Positions 1-8,002 of a stretch of 64,000 nucleotides of DNA are shown here, in pieces. The translations under genes and the position numbers were made by a program. The first letter of the stretch is position 1. Each line of letters opens with the position of its first letter. The stretch is from Streptomyces sp. NBC_00425 (GTDB lineage Bacteria > Actinomycetota > Actinomycetes > Streptomycetales > Streptomycetaceae): the NCBI RefSeq assembly GCF_036030735.1, contig NZ_CP107928.1, forward strand, positions 9,548,001 to 9,612,000, written 5' to 3'. A model generated the notes under the pieces. The model was not told the DNA's origin and did not search any database. It saw only the letters and a program-made list of their open reading frames with translations.

Positions 1-84
1 CAGCACGACGGTGCCGTCGCTGGTCTGCTGGTGGGCCGGCTGGGGAGTGAGGCGGCCGGGGCCGCGTCGGAGAAGCGACAACAT
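1..84 (-). CDS. Start of a leftward gene, possibly rhodanese-like (partial)
   Basis: The first 28 codons of a leftward gene are visible, from an ATG at 82-84 and running off the window edge: MLSLLRRGPGRL, then TSDGTVVL. No diagnostic motif is present. A short N-terminus ending in a VVL beta-strand fits the start of a single-domain rhodanese, and the next gene upstream, 39 bases away on the same strand, is a sulfur-metabolism protein. The rhodanese reading is therefore mainly inference from context. It probably shares the transcript that starts near 1525. Confidence 0.4.
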   Translation of the reverse strand, partial: MLSLLRRGPGRLTPQPAHQQTSDGTVVL

Positions 85-123
85 CGGATGATCACTTTCG
101 TGCGGGTGGCGCGGTAGGGCGTG

Positions 124-1500
124 TCAGTCGGTGCGGCCGGGGTGGGTGAGGGTCAGTCCTGCCTCGGTGGCGGCGCCGAAGCCGTCGTCGATGGCGACCA
201 CGTCGCGGCCGGCCGCGTCGAGCAGGGAGGCGGCGATCGCCGCGCGCATCCCGCCGGCGCAGTGCACCCACACCACCCCGTCCGACACCTCGCCGATGCG
301 GCCGTGCAGCTCGTGGATCGGGATGTGGACCGAGCCGTCGATGTAACCGCCCGCACGCTCGGAGTCCCGGCGTACGTCCAGGACGACCACGTCGTCGCCG
401 CGCTGGCGGACATCGGCGAGGTCGGCGAAGCGGGCGCGGGGGAAGGAGGCGAGCCGCTCGCCCTCGCGGATCCAGCCGGCCGGGTCGCCGGTGGCGGCGG
501 CGGCCGGGCGGTCGATGCCCACCCGCGCCAGTTCCCGCTGCGCGGCGGTGATCTGCTCCGGGATGTCGGCGAGCAGAGTGACGGGCTTGCCCCACGGGAT
601 CAGCCAGGCCAGGTAGGTGGCGAGCTTGCCCTCGCCCTCGAAGTTGAACGATCCGGCCACGTGTCCCTCGGCGAAGGCCATGCGGCTGCGCAGGTCCACC
701 ACCCACTCGCCCGCGGCCAGCCGGGAGGCGATCTCTTCGGCGTCCGCACGCCTCGGCGGGGTGAGGTCGACCGGCGCGGGGCCCTCGGCGTTGGCCGGGC
801 CCATATGCGTGTAGTAGGCGGGCACGTCGTCCAGCCCGGCGAGCGTTTGGGCGACGAAGGTGTCCACGTCCAGGGTCAGCGCCTCGTTGGTCTCGCGCTC
901 CTTGCCGATCGTGGTCGCGTCCCCCTCGGCCTGGGCGGAGGAGCAGAAGCTTCCGAAGCCGTGGGTGGGCAGCACCGGCACCTCGTCGTCCAGCTCGTCG
1001 GCGAGGCGGTGGGCGGAGGCGTGCTGGGCACGTGCCAGCTGCTCGGTCAGCCGCGGCTCGACCAGGTCCGGGCGGCCCACGGTGCCGATCAGCAGCGATC
1101 CGCCGGTGAACGCCGCCACACCGCGCCCGTCCTCGGTCAGGGCGTAGGAGGTGTGGTGCGGGGTGTGCCCCGGGGTGGCGATCGCGCGCAGCACCAGACC
1201 CTTGTCCACCGTCGCGGTGTCGCCGTCGGCAACCGGGGTGCGGTCGAACGACACGTTCGCCCCGGCCGGCACCAGGTACCGGGCGCCGGTGACGCGCGCC
1301 AGCTCCAGACCGCCGGTGACGTAGTCGTTGTGCACATGGGTCTCGGCCACGAAAGCGATGCGCACCCCGCGGCGGGCCGCTTCGGCGATGACCCGGTCGA
1401 TGTCCCGCGGCGGGTCCACGACCACTGCCGCATCGGGCCCGCCGGCCAGGTAACTGCGGTTGCCCAGGCCCTCGAACTCCAAGGTGTCGATGAAGAACAC
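124..1500 (-). CDS. MBL-fold hydrolase with two rhodanese domains (persulfide dioxygenase-like)
   Basis: The 458-residue protein has an N-terminal metallo-beta-lactamase domain (about 1-240) with the metal motif THVHNDY (H55, H57, D59) and a further ligand in PGHTPHH (H112). This is the pattern of ETHE1/BlhA-type persulfide dioxygenases. Two rhodanese modules follow. The first (about 255-350) has no catalytic Cys in its loop. The second (about 360-455) keeps it in VHCAGGMR. Proteins of this architecture oxidise glutathione or low-molecular-weight persulfides to sulfite and move sulfane sulfur. Two CsoR-type palindromes lie just upstream and suggest sulfide/persulfide-responsive control. The family call is solid; the exact thiol substrate is unknown. 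Confidence 0.88.
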   Translation of the reverse strand: MFFIDTLEFEGLGNRSYLAGGPDAAVVVDPPRDIDRVIAEAARRGVRIAFVAETHVHNDYVTGGLELARVTGARYLVPAGANVSFDRTPVADGDTATVDKGLVLRAIATPGHTPHHTSYALTEDGRGVAAFTGGSLLIGTVGRPDLVEPRLTEQLARAQHASAHRLADELDDEVPVLPTHGFGSFCSSAQAEGDATTIGKERETNEALTLDVDTFVAQTLAGLDDVPAYYTHMGPANAEGPAPVDLTPPRRADAEEIASRLAAGEWVVDLRSRMAFAEGHVAGSFNFEGEGKLATYLAWLIPWGKPVTLLADIPEQITAAQRELARVGIDRPAAAATGDPAGWIREGERLASFPRARFADLADVRQRGDDVVVLDVRRDSERAGGYIDGSVHIPIHELHGRIGEVSDGVVWVHCAGGMRAAIAASLLDAAGRDVVAIDDGFGAATEAGLTLTHPGRTD

Positions 1501-1525
1501 GGCGCATGACTCCTATCGGGCGATG

Positions 1526-1539
1526 TACCCCCGGGGGTA
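1526..1539. promoter_or_regulatory. CsoR/CstR-type operator 1
   Basis: A perfect palindrome, TACCCCCGGGGGTA, lies 26 bases upstream of the MBL/rhodanese start. A/T-flanked C-run/G-run dyads are the known binding sites of CsoR-family repressors, including the persulfide sensor CstR. With a sulfur-oxidation gene downstream, a CstR-like regulator is more likely than a copper sensor; that choice is inference. Confidence 0.7.
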
Positions 1540-1561
1540 TCTGGTCCTCACCCTAGCAGGT

Positions 1562-1577
1562 ATACCCAGGGGGGTAT
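1562..1577. promoter_or_regulatory. CsoR/CstR-type operator 2
   Basis: A second dyad, ATACCC-AGGG-GGGTAT, lies 22 bases beyond operator 1. The half-sites ATACCC/GGGTAT are perfect and the spacer is 4 bases. Two tandem CsoR-type sites at one promoter would fit cooperative repression of the leftward sulfur operon. Confidence 0.65.
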
Positions 1578-1662
1578 GAGGGAGACGGGAAGCGGCCACT
1601 CGAGACTTCGCCTGGCGCCCGGCGAACACCCGGCGGACATAGCGGAATCAGTCGTTGCGTTT

Positions 1663-1866
1663 TCAGCGTTGCTTCTCCAGGGTGAGGGCGGCCTTGGTGA
1701 TGGCCCGGGCTGCGGACAGGGCACGGTTCTCGGTCCGCTCGAACCAGCGGCCCGGATCCGCAACGAGACGGGCGCGCGGGCCACCGGGGTGCACGCCGGG
1801 CAGGAAATCTCCACCGGCGTATGCGCTCTTTTGAGCGCTTGACGGCGGCCGCTGTTCCTGAATCAC
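1663..1866 (-). CDS. Possible small protein (67 aa), unknown
   Basis: A 67-codon frame whose part from about residue 23 onward (GVHPGGPRARL, WFERTENRALSAARAITKAA) has codon bias and amino-acid composition like real streptomycete coding DNA. No family was recognised and no convincing ribosome-binding site precedes the ATG. It could be a small gene or the tail of a decayed one. Apart from this frame, 1578-1900 shows nothing else. Confidence 0.3.
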   Translation of the reverse strand: MIQEQRPPSSAQKSAYAGGDFLPGVHPGGPRARLVADPGRWFERTENRALSAARAITKAALTLEKQR

Positions 1867-2039
1867 TGCGCTTCGGGTGGGCCAATATCTATGGCCGCGA
1901 AGTGAGGGTTTGACACGTCACGCGGAAAGTGTTTTTGCCGCAATCGGCAGCGTAGAGGAATTTTCCGCCCTCGGACCATCGCCTCGTGCTACTGTCGATC
2001 TCAGTTGCAGTTGTGGTTCCCAAAAACTTCAAGCGTCCT

Positions 2040-2063
2040 CGCCGACGTTTCCAGCCGTCGGCG
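2040..2063 (+). promoter_or_regulatory. Stem-loop in the cold-shock gene leader
   Basis: CGCCGACG (2040-2047) pairs perfectly with CGTCGGCG (2056-2063) around an 8-base loop, about 100 bases upstream of the cspA-type start. Long structured 5' leaders that control translation are typical of csp mRNAs. A TACTGT hexamer at 1990-1995 is a possible -10 for the transcript. The regulatory role is inferred from gene type and position. Confidence 0.5.
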
Positions 2064-2165
2064 GCGCTTTCGTATGGCCGGTCGTTTCCCGGACGGGGCA
2101 TCATCGCGGCGACCCGGTATCCGCGGATCGCGGGTCCCGGCGTACTGCCCAAGAGGAGATATGAC

Positions 2166-2369
2166 ATGGCGTCAGGTACAGTGAAGTGGTTCAACGCGGC
2201 CAAGGGTTTCGGCTTCATCGAGCAGGACGGTGGGGGTGTGGACGTGTTCGCCCACTTCTCGAACATCGCCGCCCAGGGCTTCCGCGAGCTGCTCGAAGGC
2301 CAGAAGGTCACCTTTGACATCGCGGCGGGCCAGAAGGGCCCGACGGCCGAGAACATCGTCCTCGCCTGA
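2166..2369 (+). CDS. Cold-shock protein, CspA family
   Basis: The 67-residue single cold-shock domain is of family-typical length. RNP1 is visible as KGFGFIE and RNP2 as VDVFAHFS, with the N-terminal start [10 protein letters not shown]. It is a cytoplasmic OB-fold nucleic-acid chaperone that melts RNA secondary structure. The ATG at 2166 is chosen because GAGGAG at 2153-2158 sits 7 bases upstream; the longer open frame upstream is leader. A strong hairpin terminator follows, and an RNA helicase gene comes next, as in other streptomycete cold-shock loci. Confidence 0.95.
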   Translation: MASGTVKWFNAAKGFGFIEQDGGGVDVFAHFSNIAAQGFRELLEGQKVTFDIAAGQKGPTAENIVLA

Positions 2370-2387
2370 CGCTGACGCGCACTTCGT

Positions 2388-2425
2388 AGCTGGGGCCCGC
2401 ATCCCTCGGGGTGCGGGCCCCAGCT
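2388..2425 (+). terminator. Intrinsic terminator after the cold-shock gene
   Basis: A perfect 14-bp stem pairs AGCTGGGGCCCGCA (2388-2401) with its complement (2412-2425) around a 10-base loop, 19 bases past the stop. There is no U-tract, which is common for terminators in high-GC actinobacteria. It should separate most csp transcripts from the helicase gene. Confidence 0.8.
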
Positions 2426-2706
2426 GCGGACATTTCCCGCAGTGGTGCGACCTGCGGGACGAGAAGCGCCCGCAGTCCCTCGTCCAGGGCCGCGCGCCTC
2501 GTCCACGGCGCAACCGGTAGGCGTCCGGCGTCCGAAGATTCAGCTACATATGGCGTGAGAAATTCCGTCGATGCAACCGACGCCCGATCCACTGCACTCG
2601 CCAGATTCTTTTCCGTATTCCATTCGGCCGTTCTTGAGATTCCCCGCGCTGCTTTCGCTGCGGGAATTCCTTGATGCGTGCCGTGCCGTATCAAGGAAGG
2701 TTCTCC

Positions 2707-4221
2707 ATGAATTCCGCACGCACCAATGACCGCTCTTCCCGCCGCAGCCATGGCGAAGGCCCCTCGTTCGGTTCCAGCGCAGGCTCGAAGCGGGGCAGCC
2801 GTTTCGGATCCTCCGCCCCGAGCCGTTCTGGAGGTCCGAGCCGTTCGGGCGGCTACGGCCGGCGGCCCGCAGCGGTGCAGGGCGAGTTCGCCCTGCCGCA
2901 GACGATCACTCCCGCGCTGCCGGCGGTCGAGGCGTTCGCCGACCTCGACATGCCGGGGCAGCTGCTGGCCGCGCTGACCGCGCAAGGCGTGAGCGTCCCG
3001 TTCCCGATCCAGGGCGCGACCCTGCCCAACACCCTCGCAGGCCGCGACGCCCTGGGACGCGGGCGCACCGGATCCGGCAAGACCCTGGCCTTCGGCCTGG
3101 CCCTGCTCGCCCGCACCGCCGGACAGCGCGCCGAGCCCCACCAGCCGTTGGCCCTGGTCCTCGTGCCGACGCGTGAGCTGGCCCAGCAGGTGACCGATGC
3201 ACTCGCCCCCTACGCCCGCTCGGTGCAGCTGCGTCTTGCCACGGTCGTGGGAGGCATGTCGATCGGCAGGCAGGCCAACGCGCTGCGCAGCGGTGCCGAG
3301 GTCGTCGTCGCGACGCCGGGACGGCTCAAGGACCTCATCGACCGCGGGCAATGCCGACTGAACCAGGTCGCCATCACCGTCCTGGACGAGGCGGACCAGA
3401 TGGCCGACATGGGCTTCATGCCCCAGGTCACCGCGCTCTTGGACCAAGTCCGCCCCGAGGGCCAGCGGATGCTGTTCTCCGCCACCCTCGACCGCAACGT
3501 CGACCTGCTGGTCCGCCGCTACCTCACCGACCCGGTCGTCCACTCCGTCGACCCGTCCGCAGGTGCCGTCAGCACGATGGAGCATCACGTGCTGCACGTC
3601 CACGGAGCGGACAAGCACTGGACGACGACGCAGATCGCGGCGCGCGAGGGCCGGGTGATCATGTTCCTGGACACCAAGCACGCCGTCGACCGGTTGACGC
3701 AGGATCTGCTCAACAGCGGGGTGCGGGCCGCCGCCCTGCACGGCGGCAAGTCACAGCCGCAGCGCACCCGAACCCTGACCCAGTTCAAGACCGGGCACGT
3801 CAGCGTGCTCGTGGCCACGAACGTCGCCGCCCGCGGCATCCACGTCGACAACCTCGACCTGGTCGTCAACGTCGACCCGCCGACCGACCACAAGGACTAC
3901 CTGCACCGTGGCGGTCGCACCGCGCGCGCCGGTGAGTCAGGCAGGGTCGTCACCCTGGTCACCCCCAACCAGCGCCGCGACATGACCCGCCTCATGACCG
4001 CCGCCGGCATCGTGCCCCGGACCACCCAGGTCCGCTCCGGCGAAGAGGCACTCAGCCAGATCACCGGCGCTCAGACGCCCTCCGGCATTCCCGTGACGAT
4101 CACCGCCCCGGTCGCCGAGCGGCGTCAGCGCAGCACGTCGTCCTCACGCGGCCGACGCAGCCCCGCCTCGGCCAACCGGCGCAGGACCGGGCGGCAGTCG
4201 TCGTTCGACGCGGCGGCGTAA
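2707..4221 (+). CDS. DEAD-box ATP-dependent RNA helicase (RhlE-like)
   Basis: The 504-residue protein has a basic Ser/Arg/Gly-rich N-terminal tail (1-60) and then a complete helicase core. Visible motifs are Q-motif FPIQGATLP, motif I GRTGSGKT, Ia PTRELAQQ, Ib TPGRL, II DEAD, III SAT, IV IMFLDTK, V ATNVAARGIHV and VI HRGGRTARAG. A basic Arg/Ser-rich C-tail probably binds RNA. It unwinds short RNA duplexes at the cost of ATP, probably during ribosome assembly or mRNA decay at low temperature. The ATG at 2707 is chosen for its AAGGAAGG box; an in-frame ATG further upstream has none. The 280-base gap from the csp gene suggests its own leader, which includes an imperfect hairpin at about 2636-2670. 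Confidence 0.93.
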   Translation: MNSARTNDRSSRRSHGEGPSFGSSAGSKRGSRFGSSAPSRSGGPSRSGGYGRRPAAVQGEFALPQTITPALPAVEAFADLDMPGQLLAALTAQGVSVPFPIQGATLPNTLAGRDALGRGRTGSGKTLAFGLALLARTAGQRAEPHQPLALVLVPTRELAQQVTDALAPYARSVQLRLATVVGGMSIGRQANALRSGAEVVVATPGRLKDLIDRGQCRLNQVAITVLDEADQMADMGFMPQVTALLDQVRPEGQRMLFSATLDRNVDLLVRRYLTDPVVHSVDPSAGAVSTMEHHVLHVHGADKHWTTTQIAAREGRVIMFLDTKHAVDRLTQDLLNSGVRAAALHGGKSQPQRTRTLTQFKTGHVSVLVATNVAARGIHVDNLDLVVNVDPPTDHKDYLHRGGRTARAGESGRVVTLVTPNQRRDMTRLMTAAGIVPRTTQVRSGEEALSQITGAQTPSGIPVTITAPVAERRQRSTSSSRGRRSPASANRRRTGRQSSFDAAA

Positions 4222-4267
4222 GGACTTCATGTTCAGGAATCTGGCCCACCTCTGCAGGAGGCACGTT

Positions 4268-4672
4268 GTGACGATGGTTCAGATGCAGCCCCGCTCGACG
4301 GGCGCCGCCCCCGTGCCCAGGACAGCGGCCGACGCCATGGAGACCGCCGGACCACAGGTCTGCGACGACATGACCGTCGAGGTGGCCCTGTCCGTCATGG
4401 CGAGCGCCCGCACCGGACACCTGCTCGTCTGCGACAACGACGGCGTGTGCACCGGGCTTGTCACCCGGACCCAGCTCACCGCGATCCGCGACAGCTCCCT
4501 GTACACCGACCGGGTCCAGTTGCGGGACATCCTCGTCGACCCGCGGCCCTTCGCCTCGCCCCTGACCACGATGGCCGAAGCCGAGCACGCGATGCGCTGC
4601 CGCCGCCTCGGTGCCCTGCCCGTGGTCGACGAACACGGCAACGCCCTGGGCGTCCTCGCCCTGGCCCGCTGA
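4268..4672 (+). CDS. CBS-domain pair protein
   Basis: This is a stand-alone Bateman module of 134 residues. The first CBS (about 20-70) reads VEVALSVMASARTGHLLVCD and the second (about 75-132) ends LGALPVVDEHGNALGVLALAR. Such modules bind adenosyl ligands (AMP, ATP, SAM) and act as energy-state regulators. The GTG at 4268 is preferred because AGGAGG (4256-4261) sits 6 bases upstream; an ATG two codons later is also possible. It lies 46 bases after the helicase and may be co-transcribed with it. The ligand and partner are unknown. Confidence 0.85.
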   Translation: MTMVQMQPRSTGAAPVPRTAADAMETAGPQVCDDMTVEVALSVMASARTGHLLVCDNDGVCTGLVTRTQLTAIRDSSLYTDRVQLRDILVDPRPFASPLTTMAEAEHAMRCRRLGALPVVDEHGNALGVLALAR

Positions 4673-4729
4673 ACCGCCCCAACCGCGGCAGAACCATCCC
4701 CTCGTTCTTCTCCTCTCCTGTGAGGCATC

Positions 4730-5041
4730 ATGCGCTGTGTCATCGCCCGCTTCCCCTTCGACCTCACCAAGAGCGGCGTCCTGGAATCGATGAAGGGCGT
4801 CAAGCCCGAGGAAGTCTCCGGGGCGTCCGTAGTCGTCGGCCGTCGCACCTACCCCGTCAAGCAGGTCGGGCAGGTCCTCACCCGCCAGGACCGCCGCGAC
4901 TTCAGCGCCGGAGAAGTCCTGCGGGCCATGACCCAGCTCGGCTTCACCTGCCGCGACCGTCCCCAAGCCGCTGCACCCACGCGCCCGCTCAGCGCGTACC
5001 AGGAGGCTTCCGCCATGCTCGGGGCCTCCACAACCGTCTGA
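4730..5041 (+). CDS. Small conserved-looking protein (SCO5918-type, from memory)
   Basis: The 103-residue protein starts MRCVIARFPFDL and contains TYPVKQVGQVLTRQDRRDF and AGEVLRAMTQLGFTC. It resembles what is catalogued in streptomycete genomes as SCO5918 family protein, next to cold-shock and helicase genes; this is recalled, not searched. No catalytic motif or membrane segment is visible. A GAGG box 6 bases before the ATG supports the start. Its position after the helicase and CBS genes suggests an RNA or cold-stress role, which is inference only. Confidence 0.7.
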   Translation: MRCVIARFPFDLTKSGVLESMKGVKPEEVSGASVVVGRRTYPVKQVGQVLTRQDRRDFSAGEVLRAMTQLGFTCRDRPQAAAPTRPLSAYQEASAMLGASTTV

Positions 5042-5267
5042 CCGATGGGCAGGCGTGAGCCGACGGCACAGCAGCAGTGAGCATCACCGCCATCACCGTG
5101 CACATCAGTCCCATCCTTTTGGCAGTCACACGGGCCAACGCAGGGCGCACGGGGCCTGACCCCTGACCCCACACCGTCCGAGAGCGGTGACGGCCGGGCG
5201 GCTGGGTACCCGGTCGCAGGCCGGTGCCATTGCTGCAACGGTGTTTGTCCTGAGTGCGGGGCAGTCT

Positions 5268-5700
5268 TCAGGGGCTGTGCCCGCGTCGTTTGTAGCGAGT
5301 GGTGCGTGCTTGGTGTCGGCGTCGTCGGCGCCATGTCGACCAGTGCAGGATGTGGTCGATGGGGGTGGGGCGACGGTCGGTGAGGCGGGTGATCAGTCGT
5401 CGTATTTCGGCGAGGCTCAGCTGTATGAGCTGGGAGGATCCGGTTCTGCTTTCCCTGTGTCCAGCGGGCGGGCCCGCAGGACGGTGAGGCAGGCGTGGGC
5501 GGCCATGGCGAGGGTCATGTGGCGGTGCCAGCCCGGATAGCGGCGGACCTGGTAGTCGTCCAGGCCGCACTCCTGTTTGGCGGTCTGGAAGCACTCCTCC
5601 ACCGCCCAGCGGCTGCCGGCGACGCGGATCAGCTGATCCAGGGTGGTGTCGGCGGGACAGTAGGCGATGTAGTAGGAGCCCTTCCGCTGGCCAGGACGCC
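5268..5700 (-). pseudogene. IS701-family transposase, C-terminal remnant, frameshifted
   Basis: Leftward translation from about 5700 gives KGSYYIAYCPADTTLDQL, then RWAVEECFQTAKQECGLD and YPGWHRHMTLAMAAHA, the C-terminal catalytic region of IS701-type DDE transposases. A frameshift near 5440 moves the typical basic tail (LSLAEIRRLITRL, HWSTWRRRRRHQ) into another frame. The N-terminal two thirds are absent; homology stops at about 5700. No terminal repeats were found. 5042-5267 holds nothing recognisable. Confidence 0.85.
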
Positions 5701-5903
5701 CTGGTGGAGAGCTGGCGGGCAGGCGCTGCGGGCCGGCACGACAGTGGGCGTGCTACGTGCCAGACTGAGGAGTGATGGAGACGAACGGGCGTGAGTCCGC
5801 GACCGGGCCCCTGACGATCTCCCCAATTCCGCTCAGCACAGCCGCCTTTGCCGATCGGATCGCATCATCGGTGCGCTTCGGTGTCATAGGGAGGAAAGCT
5901 GCG

Positions 5904-6506
5904 ATGACCACTACCAACAGCCGCATCAAGCGCGGACTGCCGCCGCGAGCCAGCACCATCATGGATCTGGGGGACGACCACGCCTTGCAAATCCTCGACT
6001 TTCCCTCCGGAGTGCGGGCGATCGTGGAAGGCGGACGAGCCGTCGACCAACTCCCCGCCACCACCGGCGACATCGCGCCCCCGCCCGAGGCGGGAGTTAA
6101 TTCGGCAGGCGAACCGGCCGGCTACAGCGAGGGGATCCTCCGTACCACGGACGAACAACGCTGGTTCAAGGACAATTTCTGCAACGGTGCCCAAGCCTGT
6201 GTGCAGGGTTGGGACTGGGCCATCTGCGGCACGGATCACGCCGTGGGCTACGGGACCGGGATCGCGATGGTCGGAGCGGAAGGTTCGCGCAACGGCACCC
6301 TGTTCGTCGACGTGTGGGAGTGCATCTGCGTCGGCCCCTTTTGCGTAGGCGGCCACGAGTGCTTCTGGGTGGAGAACTGGCACGGCGCCGTCGTCCCCGG
6401 ACACTGGTTGTCCGTGAACACCAACGCGCCGGACCGCAAGTGGCTGCGATGGCGTCTCGAAGGGGCCGGCGGCGACACCCAGGTAAGTCTCGCCGCCAAG
6501 TACTGA
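5904..6506 (+). CDS. Cys-rich orphan protein (200 aa), unknown
   Basis: No family was recognised. The N-terminal 80 residues are polar and charged (ASTIMDLGDDHALQILDF), followed by a Pro/Gly linker. The C-terminal 115 residues hold seven Cys, among them NFC, QACV, AICG, WECICV, FCVGG and HECFW, and are rich in Trp and Gly. No signal peptide or membrane segment is visible. The start at 5904 is set by GGGAGGAAA 8 bases upstream. An IS701 remnant lies upstream (about 200 bases away) and an IS110 remnant begins 6 bases downstream, so it was probably acquired. The leader-like N-half and Cys-rich C-half could suit a modified or disulfide-bonded product; that is speculation. Confidence 0.6.
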   Translation: MTTTNSRIKRGLPPRASTIMDLGDDHALQILDFPSGVRAIVEGGRAVDQLPATTGDIAPPPEAGVNSAGEPAGYSEGILRTTDEQRWFKDNFCNGAQACVQGWDWAICGTDHAVGYGTGIAMVGAEGSRNGTLFVDVWECICVGPFCVGGHECFWVENWHGAVVPGHWLSVNTNAPDRKWLRWRLEGAGGDTQVSLAAKY

Positions 6507-6511
6507 CCCTC

Positions 6512-7410
6512 CTACGTCGAATTGGCGAGGCTGGCCTCGGAGGTCCGTCCGTCGCGCAGGAGTGCCCAGAGGACGTTGACGCGGCGGCGGGCCAGGGCGA
6601 GGACGGCTCCTGGATGTGGCGTTTGCCTTCAGGGCTGGTGCTCACTTCGAAGTCGCGGTGTTCGCGAGGCCGACCACGATCGCCTTGTCGAGCTCGGCGA
6701 CCTGCTGGTCGCGGACCATCACTTCCCGCGCGAGCGTGTGCACCATCCGGGCGGTCACTTTCCCGTCGGCAGGCTTGTGTGCTGGCGCCGGCGGCCTCCA
6801 GGGCTGTCTCGGCGAGCCGGTCGGCGCGGAGGACCTTGCGTTGCGCAGCCGGGTCTCGAGCGTCTTCCTGCCTGTCCGGCGCAGGGAGGCCGGGGTCTGG
6901 TAGCCGGTCAGCAGCATGAGCGGGCCGGTGTTGGGCGCGTCCAGAGCCGTCTCCAGGCCGGGGAGGATGTCGGTGAGTTGGGTGCGGAGCGGGTTGACGG
7001 TGCGGGTGCGGTCGGCGACCAGGTCCATGCGTCAGCCGGTGAGGATCTTGCGGTCGGTGGCCGCCTCGTCACCGGTGCGTAAGCATTGCAGGTCGCGCGG
7101 ATGCGGACCTGGTCGACGATGAAGGCGGCGTCCTCGGCGTCAGTCTTGCCTTCGCCGCGGTAGCTCTCAAGGCGCGGTGGATGGCCCGGCCGGAGATGCA
7201 GCGCAGCGGCTGATCGTGGGCGAGGAGGATCGCGATGGCCAGGGCGGCCCCGCCGTCGGCCAGGTCGATGTCCCAGGTCACCCCGTCGCCCGGAGGCGAA
7301 ACCCCGGTGAGGATTCGGAGGAGTTCGGGTTCGTTTTGGCGACGCGTCGTGACAGCAGCCGGCGGCCGCTCCTTCGACGCCGTCGTCACCACGGCGAAGA
7401 TCGCTCCCGG
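6512..7410 (-). pseudogene. IS110-family transposase, multiply frameshifted remnant
   Basis: The leftward frames give, in order, RQNEPELLRILTGVS, DGGAALAIAILLAHDQPL, DLVADRTRTVN, LMLLTGYQTPASLRR, ARMVHTLAREVM and, after a deletion near 6640, HPGAVLALARRRVNVLWALL ending at 6512. This is the order of an IS110 transposase from the middle of the RuvC-like domain to the C-terminal Tnp_IS110 domain. At least three frame changes make it inactive. IS110 elements usually lack inverted repeats, so the element ends cannot be fixed. Confidence 0.85.
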
Positions 7411-7698
7411 TCCGTGGCGGCGCTGCGTGGAGTGGTGCCCTGGCTCAGACGGCAGGGCTGTTCCTTTGGCCTCCCGGTGCGCCGAGAGCCCCGCTTGACT
7501 TGGGCGTTGGGGGCGCGGAGGCTGGTATAGGCAGTACGTGTGCAGCGTAGGTGTACGTCGAGTACCGCTGCGTCCGCTCGCCCCGCCGAGGGCGCCCGGC
7601 GCCGCGGTGGCTCCGGCACCGAGCCCTTGCCTCGAGCCCGGCATCCACCCGGGGCGGCCTGACGGGTCGTCCCCGGGGGCAGAGAAGGGAGGCTCCAA

Positions 7699-7971
7699 AT
7701 GGGCTTCCATGCCTTCCAGGAGGGGCGGCCGGTCCGCAGGCGTTTCTGGGCGGAGATCGCCCTGGGAACCCTCTCCGGACTGCTCTTCCTCGTCACGCTC
7801 ATCTGGCGCGACTGGATCGAAACACTCTTCGGCGTCGAGCCCGACGCCGGGAGCGGAGCCGTCGAGTGGCTCATCGTGGCCGTCACGGCCCTGGTCACCG
7901 TCCTGTGCGCAATCGGCGCCCGGACGGAGTGGCGGCGAACCCACCCGGCCGCGGTGCACGCCTCGCGGTAG
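7699..7971 (+). CDS. Small membrane protein, two predicted TM helices
   Basis: The 90-residue protein has two hydrophobic segments, about 20-37 (IALGTLSGLLFLVTLIW) and 58-77 (WLIVAVTALVTVLCAIGA), joined by an acidic loop, with basic ends. GGGAGG 6 bases before the ATG supports the start. It is 31 bases upstream of the next gene on the same strand and probably in one operon with it. Function unknown. 7411-7698 upstream shows no coding or repeat signal. Confidence 0.7.
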   Translation: MGFHAFQEGRPVRRRFWAEIALGTLSGLLFLVTLIWRDWIETLFGVEPDAGSGAVEWLIVAVTALVTVLCAIGARTEWRRTHPAAVHASR

Positions 7972-8002
7972 CGCGGCCGGCTGAGGCGAGAGGAGGGCCG
8001 TC

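Noticed and set aside
92..1507. Alternative leftward and rightward frames over the MBL/rhodanese gene
   Set aside because: The 124-1500 frame has the HxHxD and rhodanese Cys motifs; the others are Arg/Gly-rich shadows.
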